Positions 44,902 to 57,083 of a DNA stretch of 64,000 bases are shown piece after piece. Within the stretch, counting starts at the first letter, position 1. Each line of letters starts with the position of its first letter. Position numbers and translations under genes: made by a program. The stretch covers positions 1 through 64,000 of the forward strand of contig NZ_ABCS01000049.1 in the NCBI RefSeq assembly GCF_000170895.1, in the 5' to 3' direction. The notes beneath the pieces were generated by a model that was not told the DNA's origin, made no database searches, and worked only from the letters and a program-made list of their open reading frames with translations. The stretch is from Plesiocystis pacifica SIR-1. Lineage in GTDB: Bacteria > Myxococcota_A > Polyangia > Nannocystales > Nannocystaceae.

Positions 44902-44907
44902 TACTCT
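44902..44907 (+). promoter_or_regulatory. Leaderless-type -10 element (TACTCT, 8 nt before GTG)
   Basis: TACTCT ends 8 nt before the GTG at 44916 of the TerB-containing kinase. Confidence 0.55.
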
Positions 44908-44915
44908 CGCGCCCG

Positions 44916-46928
<2,013 letters not shown>

Positions 46929-47316
46929 CCGGCGCGCCCGAATCGACGCGCGCTATCGCTATTCACATTCGCCAGCCACCATTCGCACTCGGGCACAAGC
47001 GACACTCCCGGCATGAATCCGGACGGAGCAGTTTTTCGCGCGAGTCCTCGCGCCATCACCATTGATGATTTCGTCCCGGGCCAAGGACCAGTGATCCTCG
47101 TTTGCAACGAGCTACAGTCCACGAAATCGCGCCTTATCCATGAATTTCGCCACTGAGCGCGCTCTCGTGTTCCCACCTCGTTTCTCCACGCCGCCCTCCC
47201 CCCTGGCTTAGAAATCGTGTTTGTCAATTGCTCTACTACCAGTGACTAAAACCCCACACACCGCTAGCGCCATTAGACATACTGATTAACACATAATTTA
47301 CTCTCATCATCCCGAC
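46929..47316. other. 388-bp AT-enriched intergenic region
   Basis: Noticeably richer in A/T than the rest of the window, without a convincing gene. Near its right end a TTGTCA and, 17 nt on, GACTAA could be a -35/-10 pair. TACTCT lies 12 nt before the ATG at 47317. The base composition, together with the decayed gene that follows, suggests DNA under weak selection or of foreign origin. Confidence 0.4.
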
Positions 47317-48238
47317 ATGAATGACAACGAGTGTCGCAGCATTGAAGAGGCGCCCCCCAGCCACCCCGAGGACGGTGTCGACCGCCGCGGGTTCATGCGC
47401 ATGCTCGGCGCCGCCAGCGTCCCCCTGCTCGCCCAGGCCTGCGTCGACGAGGCCGCAGACGAGGCGCCCGCCGGGCTCGAGCGCATGCGCGGGACCAACC
47501 CGCCGACGACCACCTCAGTCCAGGTTTGGCGTAGCCGCAAGAACCAGCCGATCGTCAGCCGCGAGGAGCACCTGTCCATCGATCCTGCGCTCACGGCCTA
47601 CCTGAGCCTCGGCGACCAGTGTCGCGTCATCCGCGATACCGGCGAGTACGCCCTCTACACCGTCGGCCAGATCCGCAACGAGAACCCCGACAGCCGCGTC
47701 CGCATGGGCATGGGCGCCCGCTGCCGCCTGGGGACGACGAACACCTTCAACGCGACCTTGTCGACCACCGTGGTCGCCCAGGGCTTGAGCGACCAGGAGG
47801 CCAGCGCCCAGAACGAGTTCGTCGAGCGCCTCGTCGACGACGGCCACAGCCAGAGCTTCATCGCCATCGCCCCCCACGGCGGCTTCATCGAGCGCTACAC
47901 CGACGACCAGGCCGAGCTGATGCAGAGCTCGCTCGCCGGCAAGGGCGCGAGCTCGTGGCTGTGCAAGGGCTACCGCTCGGGCCGCAGTGGCTGCGCGAGG
48001 GCGTCCGCGACGTCATCGCTGGTGTGCTCGCGGGCTCGGGCATCGAGGTCTCCCTGTCCGCCGAGGTCGACCTCTACCCCGGCGACAGCCCCGACAACGT
48101 GGTCAACTGGCTGACGGCTGACGGCTGACGGCTGGGGGCGCGGGCGGGGTCCAGATCGAGCAGAGCTACCGGGCGCGGGAGGTCTACGGCATGGACATCG
48201 CCGCGGCGCTGGCCGAGTACTATGACGGACTGATTTGA
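47317..48238 (+). pseudogene. Broken poly-gamma-glutamate hydrolase (Tat lipoprotein)
   Basis: The first frame has a twin-arginine lipoprotein signal (DRRGFMRMLGAASVPLLAQAC). The core then reads FIAIAPHGGFIERYTDDQAE, the zinc-site motif of the poly-gamma-glutamate hydrolase family (PF05908/YjqB). After WLCKGYRSG (about 47975) the frame changes to WLREGVRDVIAGVLAGSGIE and NVVNWLTADG, then stops at a 7-bp repeat. A third frame resumes GVQIEQSYRAREVYGMDI and ends at the TGA at 48238. The segment that should hold the conserved HITS and FHGF motifs is missing. So the gene carries an internal deletion with frameshift plus a slippage frameshift. Confidence 0.75.
48111..48134 (+). repeat. 7-bp tandem repeat causing a frameshift
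   Basis: Three copies of CTGACGG followed by a partial fourth (CTG). The unit is not a multiple of three, and the protein frame changes exactly here, from NWLTADG to GVQIEQS. Slippage at this repeat explains the second frameshift. Confidence 0.85.
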
Positions 48239-48244
48239 TTGGCC

Positions 48245-49156
48245 TCAGCCTCGCAGTCTTGGATCCTCGCGCAGCCGAGGCGCGGCGAGCTCGACGAAGG
48301 CGCGGACCTTCGCGGGCGCGTGGCGGCCCCCGGGGTAGACGATGTGCACGGGGATCGGGGCGGGCTCGCAGTCTTCGAGTACGGCGACGAGCCGCCCTTG
48401 CTCGAGGGCCTCGCCGACCTGATAGGACAGCACCCGAGTCAAACCCCACCCGCTCGTGGCCGCGGCGATCGCCGCGTGGTTGGTGCTGCAGGCCAGGCGT
48501 GGGCGCACCCGCACGATCCGCTCCTCGCCCGCGCCCTCCTCCGTGCCGAGGTGCCACTCGACCCGCTCGCCCTCGCCCCCGCCGACGACGACCCGGTGCT
48601 CGGCGAGGTCCTCGGGTCGTCTCGGCGTACCGTGGCGCTCGAGGTAGGCCGGCGAGGCGCAGATCAAGCGACGCACCCGGCCCACACGGGTCGCCATGAG
48701 CGAAGAGTCGGGCAGCTGGCCCAGGCGCACGGCGACGTCGATGCCCTCGGCGACCATGTTGGTCACGCGGTCGACGAACAGCGCCTGGGCGCGGACCTCG
48801 GGGTAGGCGTCGAGGTAGTCGGTGAGGATCGGCAGGACGTAGAGCTGGCCAAAGAGCACCGAGCTGGTGATCCGCAGCGTCCCCGTGGGCCGGGCGTGGG
48901 CGCCGGCCGCCGCGGCGTGGGACTCGTCGACGTCGGCGAGGATGCGGCGGCAGTCGACGAGGTAGCTGGCGCCGACCTCCGTCGGGCTGACCGCCCGGCT
49001 CGTCCGCGAGAGCAGCTCGACCCCGAGGCTGCGCTCGAGGGTCGACACGGCCCGGGTCACCGCGGCCCGGCTGATGCCCAGCTGGCGCGCCGCCTTGGCG
49101 AAGCCTCGACACTCGGCGACCGCCACGAACACGCGCATGGTGTGGAGCTGATCCAT
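48245..49156 (-). CDS. LysR-family transcriptional regulator
   Basis: A 303-residue regulator. The winged helix-turn-helix is at the N-terminus (MRVFVAVAECRGFAKAARQ, LGISRAAVTRAVSTLERSLG). The effector domain (LRITSSVLFGQLYVLPIL, then GIDVAVRLG) has the usual LysR layout. Such regulators commonly control the gene divergent from them, here the secreted hydrolase at 49256, in response to a metabolite. The ATG at 49156 gives the standard LysR N-terminus (MDQLHTMRVF). It ends 7 nt from the broken hydrolase gene. Confidence 0.9.
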   Translation of the reverse strand: MDQLHTMRVFVAVAECRGFAKAARQLGISRAAVTRAVSTLERSLGVELLSRTSRAVSPTEVGASYLVDCRRILADVDESHAAAAGAHARPTGTLRITSSVLFGQLYVLPILTDYLDAYPEVRAQALFVDRVTNMVAEGIDVAVRLGQLPDSSLMATRVGRVRRLICASPAYLERHGTPRRPEDLAEHRVVVGGGEGERVEWHLGTEEGAGEERIVRVRPRLACSTNHAAIAAATSGWGLTRVLSYQVGEALEQGRLVAVLEDCEPAPIPVHIVYPGGRHAPAKVRAFVELAAPRLREDPRLRG

Positions 49157-49255
49157 GATGGGGCTCGCGCGGGTCCCGGTGGTTTCGCCTCGCGCGACGC
49201 AGAGTTTCGGTCTGCAGATCTGTCGCCGCAAGGGCGCCGCTCCCATGGTGTGTCC

Positions 49256-50623
49256 ATGGACAACGCCCCCACCCACTCCCTCGCCCGAACCCTCGCCCGA
49301 ACCCTCGCAATCGTTGCGCTGTCGACCGCAGCGCTGACCGGCTGCGACCCCGAGGCTTGCGAGCCGCCCGTCGAGGTCATCGAGGGTCAAGACCCGCAGC
49401 CAGGCTCCGGCCTCCCCGCGGACACCTGGGCCGAGCGCGGCCGACTGCTCGCCTTTCACCACCAGCGCAGCCTGTCCCGCGACGAGATCCGCGAGGCCCA
49501 GTTCGAGCTGCCCTTCGCGGACAGCTACGCGGACTTCGGCATCGACGACCTCACCAGCTTCTACACCGAGGCCGAGATCGACGAGGTCGTGCGCCACGAG
49601 GTCGACGTCTACCGCGTGGTCTACGAGACCATCGATCCCTGGGGCGCGCCCACGGTCGCGTCGGGGGCGGTGCTCGTGCCGCGAATCGAGGCCCCGCCGG
49701 CCGAAGGCTTTGCGCTGTGGGGCCTGCTGCGCGGGACCATCTTCTACGACGCCGACGCGCCCTCGCACGGCGACATGCCGGACTTTGGCATCTGGCGCGG
49801 GCTGCTGCCTGCGTCCGCTGGCTACGTCACGGCCATGCCCGACTACCTCGGCTTTGGCGCGGCCCGCTCGCAGCTCCACACCTACCTCATCAGCGAGCCC
49901 ACGGCCACGGCGGCCGTCGACATGCTCCGCGCGAGCCGACACCTGAGCGTCGAGCTGGGCCTGCCCCTGCGCGACGAGATCCTGCTCAGCGGCCAGTCTC
50001 AAGGCGGCCACGCGACCCTCGCGACCATGCGCACCCTCGAGGCCGAGCACGCCGACGAGTTCGAGCTCGCCGGGGTCTCGGCGGCCGCGGGGGCCTACGC
50101 CGTCTCCCCCCTGGTCACCGCCTTGCTCAACAGCGACGCGCTCATCGCCCCGCAGGTGACCTCGCTCTACACCCTGGCGCTGGTCGGGGTCTACGGCTTC
50201 GACCAGCCCCTGTCCCACTACTTCGCCGCCCCCTATGACGAGCTCGTCCTCGAGCTCCACGACAAGACCAAGACCAACGCGGAGGTCATCGCCGGGTTGC
50301 CCTCGGGCAACACCGAGGAGCTGTTCGCCGAGGACTTCCTGACCGCCTTCCGCGGCGAGGGCGAGCAGGCCTTCAAGCAGGCCCTGGCGGACAGCGACGT
50401 GCACATCGGCTGGAACCCCGAGGCGCCCCTGCGCCTCTACCACGGCGAGCTCGACGCGACCGTGCCCGTAGCCCAGAGCCAGGCGGTGCTCGCCGGGCTC
50501 GCGGGCGAGCACACCTCGATCGCGCTCGAGGTCATCGACGGGGCCGGCCACCTGCAGACCATCATCCCCTCGACCCTGCGGACCATCCACTGGTTCGACA
50601 GCCTCGCCCCCGCGACCGACTGA
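49256..50623 (+). CDS. Secreted alpha/beta-hydrolase lipoprotein
   Basis: A 455-residue protein with a signal peptide and lipobox (AALTGC). The hydrolase core has nucleophile motif GQSQGG, an Asp in YHGELDATVPVAQ and His in DGAGHLQT, a complete Ser-Asp-His triad. The layout (VPRIEAPPAEGFALWG, then AMPDYLGFG) resembles secreted lipases/esterases of the LIP type and prolyl-peptidase-like hydrolases. It is probably surface-anchored, degrading lipids or esters from prey or biomass. It is divergent from the LysR gene with a 99-nt shared promoter region. Confidence 0.8.
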   Translation: MDNAPTHSLARTLARTLAIVALSTAALTGCDPEACEPPVEVIEGQDPQPGSGLPADTWAERGRLLAFHHQRSLSRDEIREAQFELPFADSYADFGIDDLTSFYTEAEIDEVVRHEVDVYRVVYETIDPWGAPTVASGAVLVPRIEAPPAEGFALWGLLRGTIFYDADAPSHGDMPDFGIWRGLLPASAGYVTAMPDYLGFGAARSQLHTYLISEPTATAAVDMLRASRHLSVELGLPLRDEILLSGQSQGGHATLATMRTLEAEHADEFELAGVSAAAGAYAVSPLVTALLNSDALIAPQVTSLYTLALVGVYGFDQPLSHYFAAPYDELVLELHDKTKTNAEVIAGLPSGNTEELFAEDFLTAFRGEGEQAFKQALADSDVHIGWNPEAPLRLYHGELDATVPVAQSQAVLAGLAGEHTSIALEVIDGAGHLQTIIPSTLRTIHWFDSLAPATD

Positions 50624-50674
50624 ACCGCGGACGTGGGGCAGGGAGGGCGTGGCGTCGACGCGGCCTCGCGCGCT

Positions 50675-51337
50675 CTACCACGGGCGCGCGGCGCCGTGGC
50701 TGCCGCTGCGCGTTGTCCATTCGATGGAGAGACCTCCGCGCGCGCGCAGGTAGTCGTCGATGAGGTCCGACAGCCCGACGGGTCCCTCGTGGAGCACTTC
50801 GAGCTTCCCCTCGGCGTCTCCGAGCGCGCGGACCTCGACGAGGTGAAAGACGGCCTCGAACCAGGACACGCGAAAGCTCGCGCCTGACGGCCCCAGCTCG
50901 ATCCCGGTCCCTCGCCCCCGCTCGTCCAGGAGCCGGAGCAACCCGCTCCTGAGGGCTCGAGCTTCGCCTTCGACGGTCAGCCCCGCGCCCCCCTGCGCGC
51001 CCACGACGACCCGGACGCGCTCGACCAGGGTCGCGGGTGGGATCGGCCGCGCATCGCACAGCCCCGACTCTCCCGCTTCGCTCAGGCGCTTCAAGAGCTC
51101 CGGCTCTCTCCCCGCATAACGGACACAGTCGAGCTCCTGCGTGCGCAACACCCGGAGCATGCCGTCGACCTGCGTCGGAGTCGACGGCTGCCGACTCACG
51201 AAGCAGTGGCCGTCCGCGCCCGAGTCGAACAGGCTCGGGCAAACGGACTCTGGGACCCCACAGGCCGTGCAGCAGCCCTGCGTGACGTAGAAGTCGCCGG
51301 CTGCGTTGCGCGGGTGTCGGCTGCGTCGCGTCGTCAC
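50675..51337 (-). CDS. Ferredoxin-like protein with CCxxC cluster
   Basis: A 220-residue protein. The N-terminus reads DFYVTQGCCTACGVPESVCP, resembling the front half of a bacterial ferredoxin cluster site. The Cys spacing is C-C-x2-C-x6-CP instead of the classical Cx2Cx2Cx3CP. Further Cys occur in HCFVSRQ and LDCVRYAG. The remaining 140 residues have no recognised domain. A variant iron-sulfur protein is likely; the partner is unknown. The GTG at 51337 is taken as start because no better one precedes the motif. The longer open frame upstream is antisense to the epimerase gene. Confidence 0.6.
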   Translation of the reverse strand: MTTRRSRHPRNAAGDFYVTQGCCTACGVPESVCPSLFDSGADGHCFVSRQPSTPTQVDGMLRVLRTQELDCVRYAGREPELLKRLSEAGESGLCDARPIPPATLVERVRVVVGAQGGAGLTVEGEARALRSGLLRLLDERGRGTGIELGPSGASFRVSWFEAVFHLVEVRALGDAEGKLEVLHEGPVGLSDLIDDYLRARGGLSIEWTTRSGSHGAARPW

Positions 51338-51429
51338 GTCGGGCTCACCCCGAGAGTACGCGAGGGCTCCCCGTCGAGTCGAGACTGGGGCCGCGCGCAC
51401 GCCCGGAGCGCGGCGTGTCGGGATGGAGC

Positions 51430-52428
51430 TCAAGCCTCGAGGGCCGTCGCCGTGCGCTCGATGCCCTCGGCGATGCTCACCTTCGGCGCCCAGTCCAGCA
51501 ACCGCTTGGCCTTGGCGATGGAGAAGTAGTGGTGCGTGCACAGGTAGCGGATCGCAAAGCGCGACATCCCGTCCTCGGCGTGCAGCGTGCCGCCCTTGAC
51601 CCACGTGTCCCAGGTCTCCGCCACGGTCGCCGCGCCGTAGGCCACGGCGAAGGGCACCCGCCGCTTGGGCCCGGGCAGGCCGACGCGGTCGAGCACGCGA
51701 CCGACGAAGTCGAAGAAGGCCATGGGCTCGCCGTTGGTCACGAACAGGGCCTCGCCCGCGAGCGGGGCCCCGGGCTCGAGGCGGTCGCTCGCGGCCAGGA
51801 TCGCGTCGCTGAGGTTGTCGATGTAGGTGAAGTCCGAAAGGTGCGTGCCGGGGCCGACGGAGTAGTGCATCTTGCCCGCCCGCGCGCGGTCGAGGATGGC
51901 CGGGAGCAGCCGGGTGTCGCCGGGACCAAACACCACGTGGGGGCGGATGGCGCAGGTCGCCACCTCGGCGTCGCTGGCCGCGAGCACGCGCTTTTCGGCG
52001 GCGATCTTCGAGTCGGCGTAGGGCGCCTGCGACTCCCGGGCGTAGGGCAGGGTCTCGTCGCCGGCGCGGATGTCCCGGCCCTCGTAGACGACGCTCGCCG
52101 AGCTGACGTAGACGAGCTTGCGGACCCCGTGGGTCTGGCAGGCCGCGAGGATGTGCTCGGTCCCGCCCAGGTTCACGGCCCACACGTCCTCGGCCCGGTT
52201 TTGCTTGGTGTGCACCAAGCTCGCGTTGTGGACCACGAGGTCGTGACCGGCCACGGCCGCGGCGGTCGCCTCGGCGTCACGCAGGTCCACGCTCGCAAAG
52301 CGCACCTCGTCGCGCCAGCTGGACCCGCGCAGGTCCAGGGCCGTGACCGCGTCGCCGCGATCGGCGAAGGCGTCGACCAGGTGTCGACCGACAAATCCGT
52401 TGCCTCCGGTAACCAGGACGCGGGCCAT
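51430..52428 (-). CDS. NAD-dependent epimerase / 3beta-hydroxysteroid dehydrogenase family protein
   Basis: A 332-residue extended short-chain dehydrogenase. The NAD motif is VTGGNGFVGRHL and the catalytic triad includes SSASVVYEG and YADSK. It is closest in style to 3beta-HSD/sterol-4-carboxylate 3-dehydrogenases (FTYIDNLSDAIL, RRVPFAVAYG), so sterol or terpenoid oxidation is possible, although sugar epimerases share this fold. The start is the ATG at 52428, supported by TACCAT 7 nt upstream; the ATG at 52464 would precede the nucleotide motif by unneeded residues. It is divergent from the TerB kinase at 52547. Confidence 0.8.
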   Translation of the reverse strand: MARVLVTGGNGFVGRHLVDAFADRGDAVTALDLRGSSWRDEVRFASVDLRDAEATAAAVAGHDLVVHNASLVHTKQNRAEDVWAVNLGGTEHILAACQTHGVRKLVYVSSASVVYEGRDIRAGDETLPYARESQAPYADSKIAAEKRVLAASDAEVATCAIRPHVVFGPGDTRLLPAILDRARAGKMHYSVGPGTHLSDFTYIDNLSDAILAASDRLEPGAPLAGEALFVTNGEPMAFFDFVGRVLDRVGLPGPKRRVPFAVAYGAATVAETWDTWVKGGTLHAEDGMSRFAIRYLCTHHYFSIAKAKRLLDWAPKVSIAEGIERTATALEA

Positions 52429-52435
52429 GGCGGCG

Positions 52436-52441
52436 ATGGTA
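52436..52441 (-). promoter_or_regulatory. Leaderless-type -10 element (TACCAT, 7 nt before ATG)
   Basis: TACCAT on the minus strand, 7 nt before the ATG at 52428. The same 118-bp region carries the promoter-like element of the divergent kinase. Confidence 0.5.
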
Positions 52442-52534
52442 GGGAGGCCCACACTTTCGGCCAAGGGACGCAGCTCACCCTGCCGCCCCCTGGCGGCCCC
52501 GTGCGCGGAACGCCCATCTCGAGGCCCAGACTGC

Positions 52535-52540
52535 TACCCT
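52535..52540 (+). promoter_or_regulatory. Leaderless-type -10 element (TACCCT, 6 nt before GTG)
   Basis: TACCCT ends 6 nt before the GTG at 52547. The AraC gene at 61084 has the same hexamer and spacing. Confidence 0.55.
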
Positions 52541-52546
52541 GACCCC

Positions 52547-54391
<1,845 letters not shown>

Positions 54392-54557
54392 GGCCTAGAG
54401 CACCAATCGGTTTGAGCGCGACGCCGACGAGCGCGCCCCGAGCAGCACCGCACCGACCGATCAGGCTCAGCCCCGAGAGCGGAAGGATCACCAGGATCTG
54501 AGCGGCCGGCGTCGCCCCCAAGGCGACCGCGACGGTCCAGCGCCCGACAGTCGTCGT
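54392..54557. other. Short gap with a start-less hydrophobic frame
   Basis: Between the kinase stop and the DUF2277 stop. The minus strand, in frame with and after the DUF2277 stop, reads a hydrophobic stretch (AQILVILPLSGLSLIG) without a start. It could be a remnant of a membrane-protein gene or chance; I see nothing else. Confidence 0.25.
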
Positions 54558-54836
54558 TCAACCCTCGCGGGCGGCCCGCTGCCGCCCGCGAGCCCGGGCT
54601 TGCTCGGCCTCGACCTCCCGATCTCTCGGCGGGCTGTTGGTCTCGAGCTGGTCGAGCACGAGCTCTTTGGTGATCGCGTAGATGGCCTCGACGGCCTGCT
54701 CGAAGGCCTCGGCGTTGGCCTTCGAGGGCTTGCGCATGCCGCTGACCTTGCGGACGTACTGCAGCGCCGAGGCGCGGATTTCCTCCTCAGTCGCGGGCGG
54801 CTCGAAGTTGTGCAATCGCTTGATGTTTCGACACAT
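54558..54836 (-). CDS. DUF2277 family protein
   Basis: A 92-residue protein matching DUF2277: MCRNIKRLHNFEPPATEEEI, ALQYVRKVSGMRKPSKAN and the C-terminal PPRDREVEAEQARAR. It is widespread in proteobacteria and actinobacteria with unknown function. The frame is open to an ATG at 54872, but the family starts at MCRNIK, so 54836 is chosen. It lies 73 nt downstream of the XRE gene and may share its transcript. Confidence 0.85.
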   Translation of the reverse strand: MCRNIKRLHNFEPPATEEEIRASALQYVRKVSGMRKPSKANAEAFEQAVEAIYAITKELVLDQLETNSPPRDREVEAEQARARGRQRAAREG

Positions 54837-54909
54837 GATCTTCGGGTCCGAGTCGCCGGGCGTGCAGCTCATGTGTAGCAGCTCGAGCGTGCCTGCGCGG
54901 GCGCCCCAC

Positions 54910-55701
54910 TCAGCTGGCCGCGCTCCCGAGCGAGCGGAAGAAGGCGTCGGCCTCGTCGTCGGCGGGGAAGATCAGCTCGACGCGCAGCTCCGCGACGGTC
55001 ACGTCCAGCGGCTTGTCAAAGCGCAGCACCGTGGCGATCGTAGGGACCTCGCGGCCCGGGGCGAGGCGGACGGTCCCGCCCATCACGACCTCGTCCCGCT
55101 CCAACACGTCGAGGGCCGGCGGCGCAGGTCCCAGAGCCTTCGCCAGCGACTCCGCCTGCTCGAGCAGCGCGGGGATGTCGGGGTGCGGGTGGGCGAACAG
55201 CTCGCGCCGGAGCACGGCCACCACCTGGTAGGCGGCCGCGCGCACCTCGGCCTCCGGGACCCCGGGCTGCGGGGAGCACCACAGCGCGATCAGCTGCGCC
55301 GGCTCGAGCTGCGTCATCCCAGGGAACAGGCGCTCGCCAGTGCGGTTGGTCCGGAGCACGCGCAGCCCCGGCGCGAACACGAAGGCGGGGTAGGGCTCGT
55401 GGTTCTCGAGCACCCGCTCGACGATCTCGCGGACGGGTCGCATGGCCTCGGCGTCGAGGTCGTGCTCGGTGTAGACGGGGCGCAGGCCCGCGGCCATCAG
55501 CAGCGCGTTGCCGTCGCGGAGCGAGAGCTGCAGCGCCTCGACCAGGCGCAGCACGAGCTCCCGGCCCGGGCGCGAGCGGCCGGTCTCGATGAACGAGATG
55601 TAGCGAGGCGTGCTGTCGGCCTCGATCGCCAGGTCCATCTGCGACAGCCCTCGGCGCTTGCGCCACGCCCGGAGGCGCTCGCCGAAGGGGCTGAGGGTCA
55701 C
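54910..55701 (-). CDS. XRE-family regulator with MmyB-like ligand domain
   Basis: A 263-residue regulator. N-terminal helix-turn-helix: SPFGERLRAWRKRRGLSQMD and DSTPRYISFIETGRSRPGRE. The C-terminal MmyB-like PAS fold follows (NHEPYPAFVFAPGLRVLRTN, LIALWCSP), a domain thought to bind small ligands. The GTG at 55701 overlaps the stop of the upstream SRPBCC gene (GTGA). A GTG three codons earlier is possible. The pair forms an operon, so the SRPBCC protein may handle the ligand or be the target of regulation. Confidence 0.85.
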   Translation of the reverse strand: MTLSPFGERLRAWRKRRGLSQMDLAIEADSTPRYISFIETGRSRPGRELVLRLVEALQLSLRDGNALLMAAGLRPVYTEHDLDAEAMRPVREIVERVLENHEPYPAFVFAPGLRVLRTNRTGERLFPGMTQLEPAQLIALWCSPQPGVPEAEVRAAAYQVVAVLRRELFAHPHPDIPALLEQAESLAKALGPAPPALDVLERDEVVMGGTVRLAPGREVPTIATVLRFDKPLDVTVAELRVELIFPADDEADAFFRSLGSAAS

Positions 55702-56192
55702 GTCGGGCACGCCGCGACCCTCTCCACCCCAGCGCTCGCCTCGCGCTCGACCGCCCCTCGTAGCTCGCGCTCGAACTCCTGCATCGGCTTGCGCATCATG
55801 ACACGCACGAGCGGGGCCATCGGGGCCGCCCACCACGCCATGCGCAGCTCGGCGCGGGAGGTCAGCCGACAGCGGGACGGCCCGAGCGACTCGATCCGCC
55901 ACAGGTTGGTCGCCCTGGTGAACATCGCCGGGATGCCCTCGACCGCGGTGTAGCGAAAGCGCATCTGCGCCGGGTCATACTCCTCGAGGGTCTCGGTCAC
56001 GATCGAGGCCGGGAAGGGGCCGAAGGACTGCGAGCTGCGACAGACCCGCTGCGCGCCGACCCCCAGCTCCCCGATCAGCCGCGACGTCTCGATGCTCCCC
56101 GTCCACTCTGCGATCTGCCCAAAGCGCTCGCCGAGGACCGTCCAGGCCGCGCGGGCAGGGGTGTTCAGCTCCAACTGCGTGATGAACTCCAT
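55698..56192 (-). CDS. SRPBCC (START-like) family protein
   Basis: A 164-residue protein with the polyketide-cyclase/START-like fold: FITQLELNTPARAAWTVLGE, IAEWTGSIETSRL, ASIVTETLEEYDPAQMRFRY and RCRLTSRAELRM. Members bind hydrophobic ligands in a helix-grip cavity. The first gene of a two-gene operon with the XRE regulator. TAGGTT lies 6 nt before the ATG. The ligand is unknown. Confidence 0.8.
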   Translation of the reverse strand: MEFITQLELNTPARAAWTVLGERFGQIAEWTGSIETSRLIGELGVGAQRVCRSSQSFGPFPASIVTETLEEYDPAQMRFRYTAVEGIPAMFTRATNLWRIESLGPSRCRLTSRAELRMAWWAAPMAPLVRVMMRKPMQEFERELRGAVEREASAGVERVAACPT

Positions 56193-56198
56193 GCCCGA

Positions 56199-56204
56199 AA
56201 CCTA
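56199..56204 (-). promoter_or_regulatory. Leaderless-type -10 element (TAGGTT, 6 nt before ATG)
   Basis: TAGGTT on the minus strand, 6 nt before the ATG at 56192 of the SRPBCC gene. Confidence 0.5.
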
Positions 56205-56266
56205 GCCGCGGCGGTCAACTGGGCCCATTCCCGGCCAGGGAAGCGCCGCCGCCAGCTCGAGCCGGG

Positions 56267-57010
56267 CTAGCTGCGTGCGGCCGCCAGGGCGGCGTCGAAG
56301 CGGCGATCGAAGTCCTCCAAAAAGCCCTGCACCTTCTCGTCCTCGAGCGCGGCCTGAACCTGCGCTTGCCCCTCGCTCACCGCCCCTTGCTGCTTCTCCG
56401 GCAGCGCCGACGCCCCTTCCTCCACGGCGTTGTCCCGGCGCACCACCGAGCGCACCGCCGCGGTCCCGACGGCCGCGAGGCTCTTGGCCCCGCGCAGGCT
56501 CTGGCTCAGGGCGTGACGCAGCACGCCCAGGTCGCTGCCTTTGTAGCTCTCCTCGAAGGCCGCCCGGATCGCCTGGACCTCTCGCGTCCGCTCCTTTTTG
56601 CTCAGCGCGTCGCCGAGCTCCCCCTTGCCGAGCTGGCGATCGAGGCAGCGCCCGAGCATCAGCGCGTGGCCCATGCGCAGGGCCATGTCGCGGATCGCCA
56701 AGAAGAAGAACACGGTCTTGAGCAATTTCTTGAGCGGGACCAGCAGCAGCTTGATGGGGAAGGTCAGGATCGACCACAAGAGCCCCAGGCAACCACCGCC
56801 GTCGCTGTAGAGCGGGCCGAACTCGCCGGTCTTGGTCGTGCGGCCGTGGCGATGGAGGATCGCCGCGACCATCTGCCGCCGGACCTGGCCCTCGACGATG
56901 TCGTCGAGGAAGGGCACGGGGATCAGCCGGCTCAAGCCGACCAACAGGCTCGAGTAGGACAGGACCACCGGCACGCCCTTGGCCGTCGAGGGAGCCTCTG
57001 GCTGCTGCAT
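56267..57010 (-). CDS. Conserved hypothetical membrane-associated protein
   Basis: A 247-residue protein of unknown family. Hydrophobic or amphipathic segments occur near residues 15-35 (VVLSYSSLLVGLSRLIPVP) and 75-105 (LWSILTFPIKLLLVPLKKLL, TVFFFLAIRDM), without a signal peptide. The C-terminal third is helical and charged (EKQQGAVSEGQAQVQAAL). It may sit on the inner face of the membrane. The ATG at 57010 has TATGTG 6 nt upstream, a near match to the window's start-proximal hexamer. No functional motif seen. Confidence 0.6.
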   Translation of the reverse strand: MQQPEAPSTAKGVPVVLSYSSLLVGLSRLIPVPFLDDIVEGQVRRQMVAAILHRHGRTTKTGEFGPLYSDGGGCLGLLWSILTFPIKLLLVPLKKLLKTVFFFLAIRDMALRMGHALMLGRCLDRQLGKGELGDALSKKERTREVQAIRAAFEESYKGSDLGVLRHALSQSLRGAKSLAAVGTAAVRSVVRRDNAVEEGASALPEKQQGAVSEGQAQVQAALEDEKVQGFLEDFDRRFDAALAAARS

Positions 57011-57083
57011 GGACACCACATACAAACGAAGACCGACACCGCACAAGCGCGGCGTCGGTTTTGTGTCCGAGTTGTCGAGGTCC

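Noticed and set aside
54392..54557. Small membrane-protein gene
   Set aside because: The hydrophobic minus-strand frame has no start codon after the DUF2277 stop and runs into kinase antisense.
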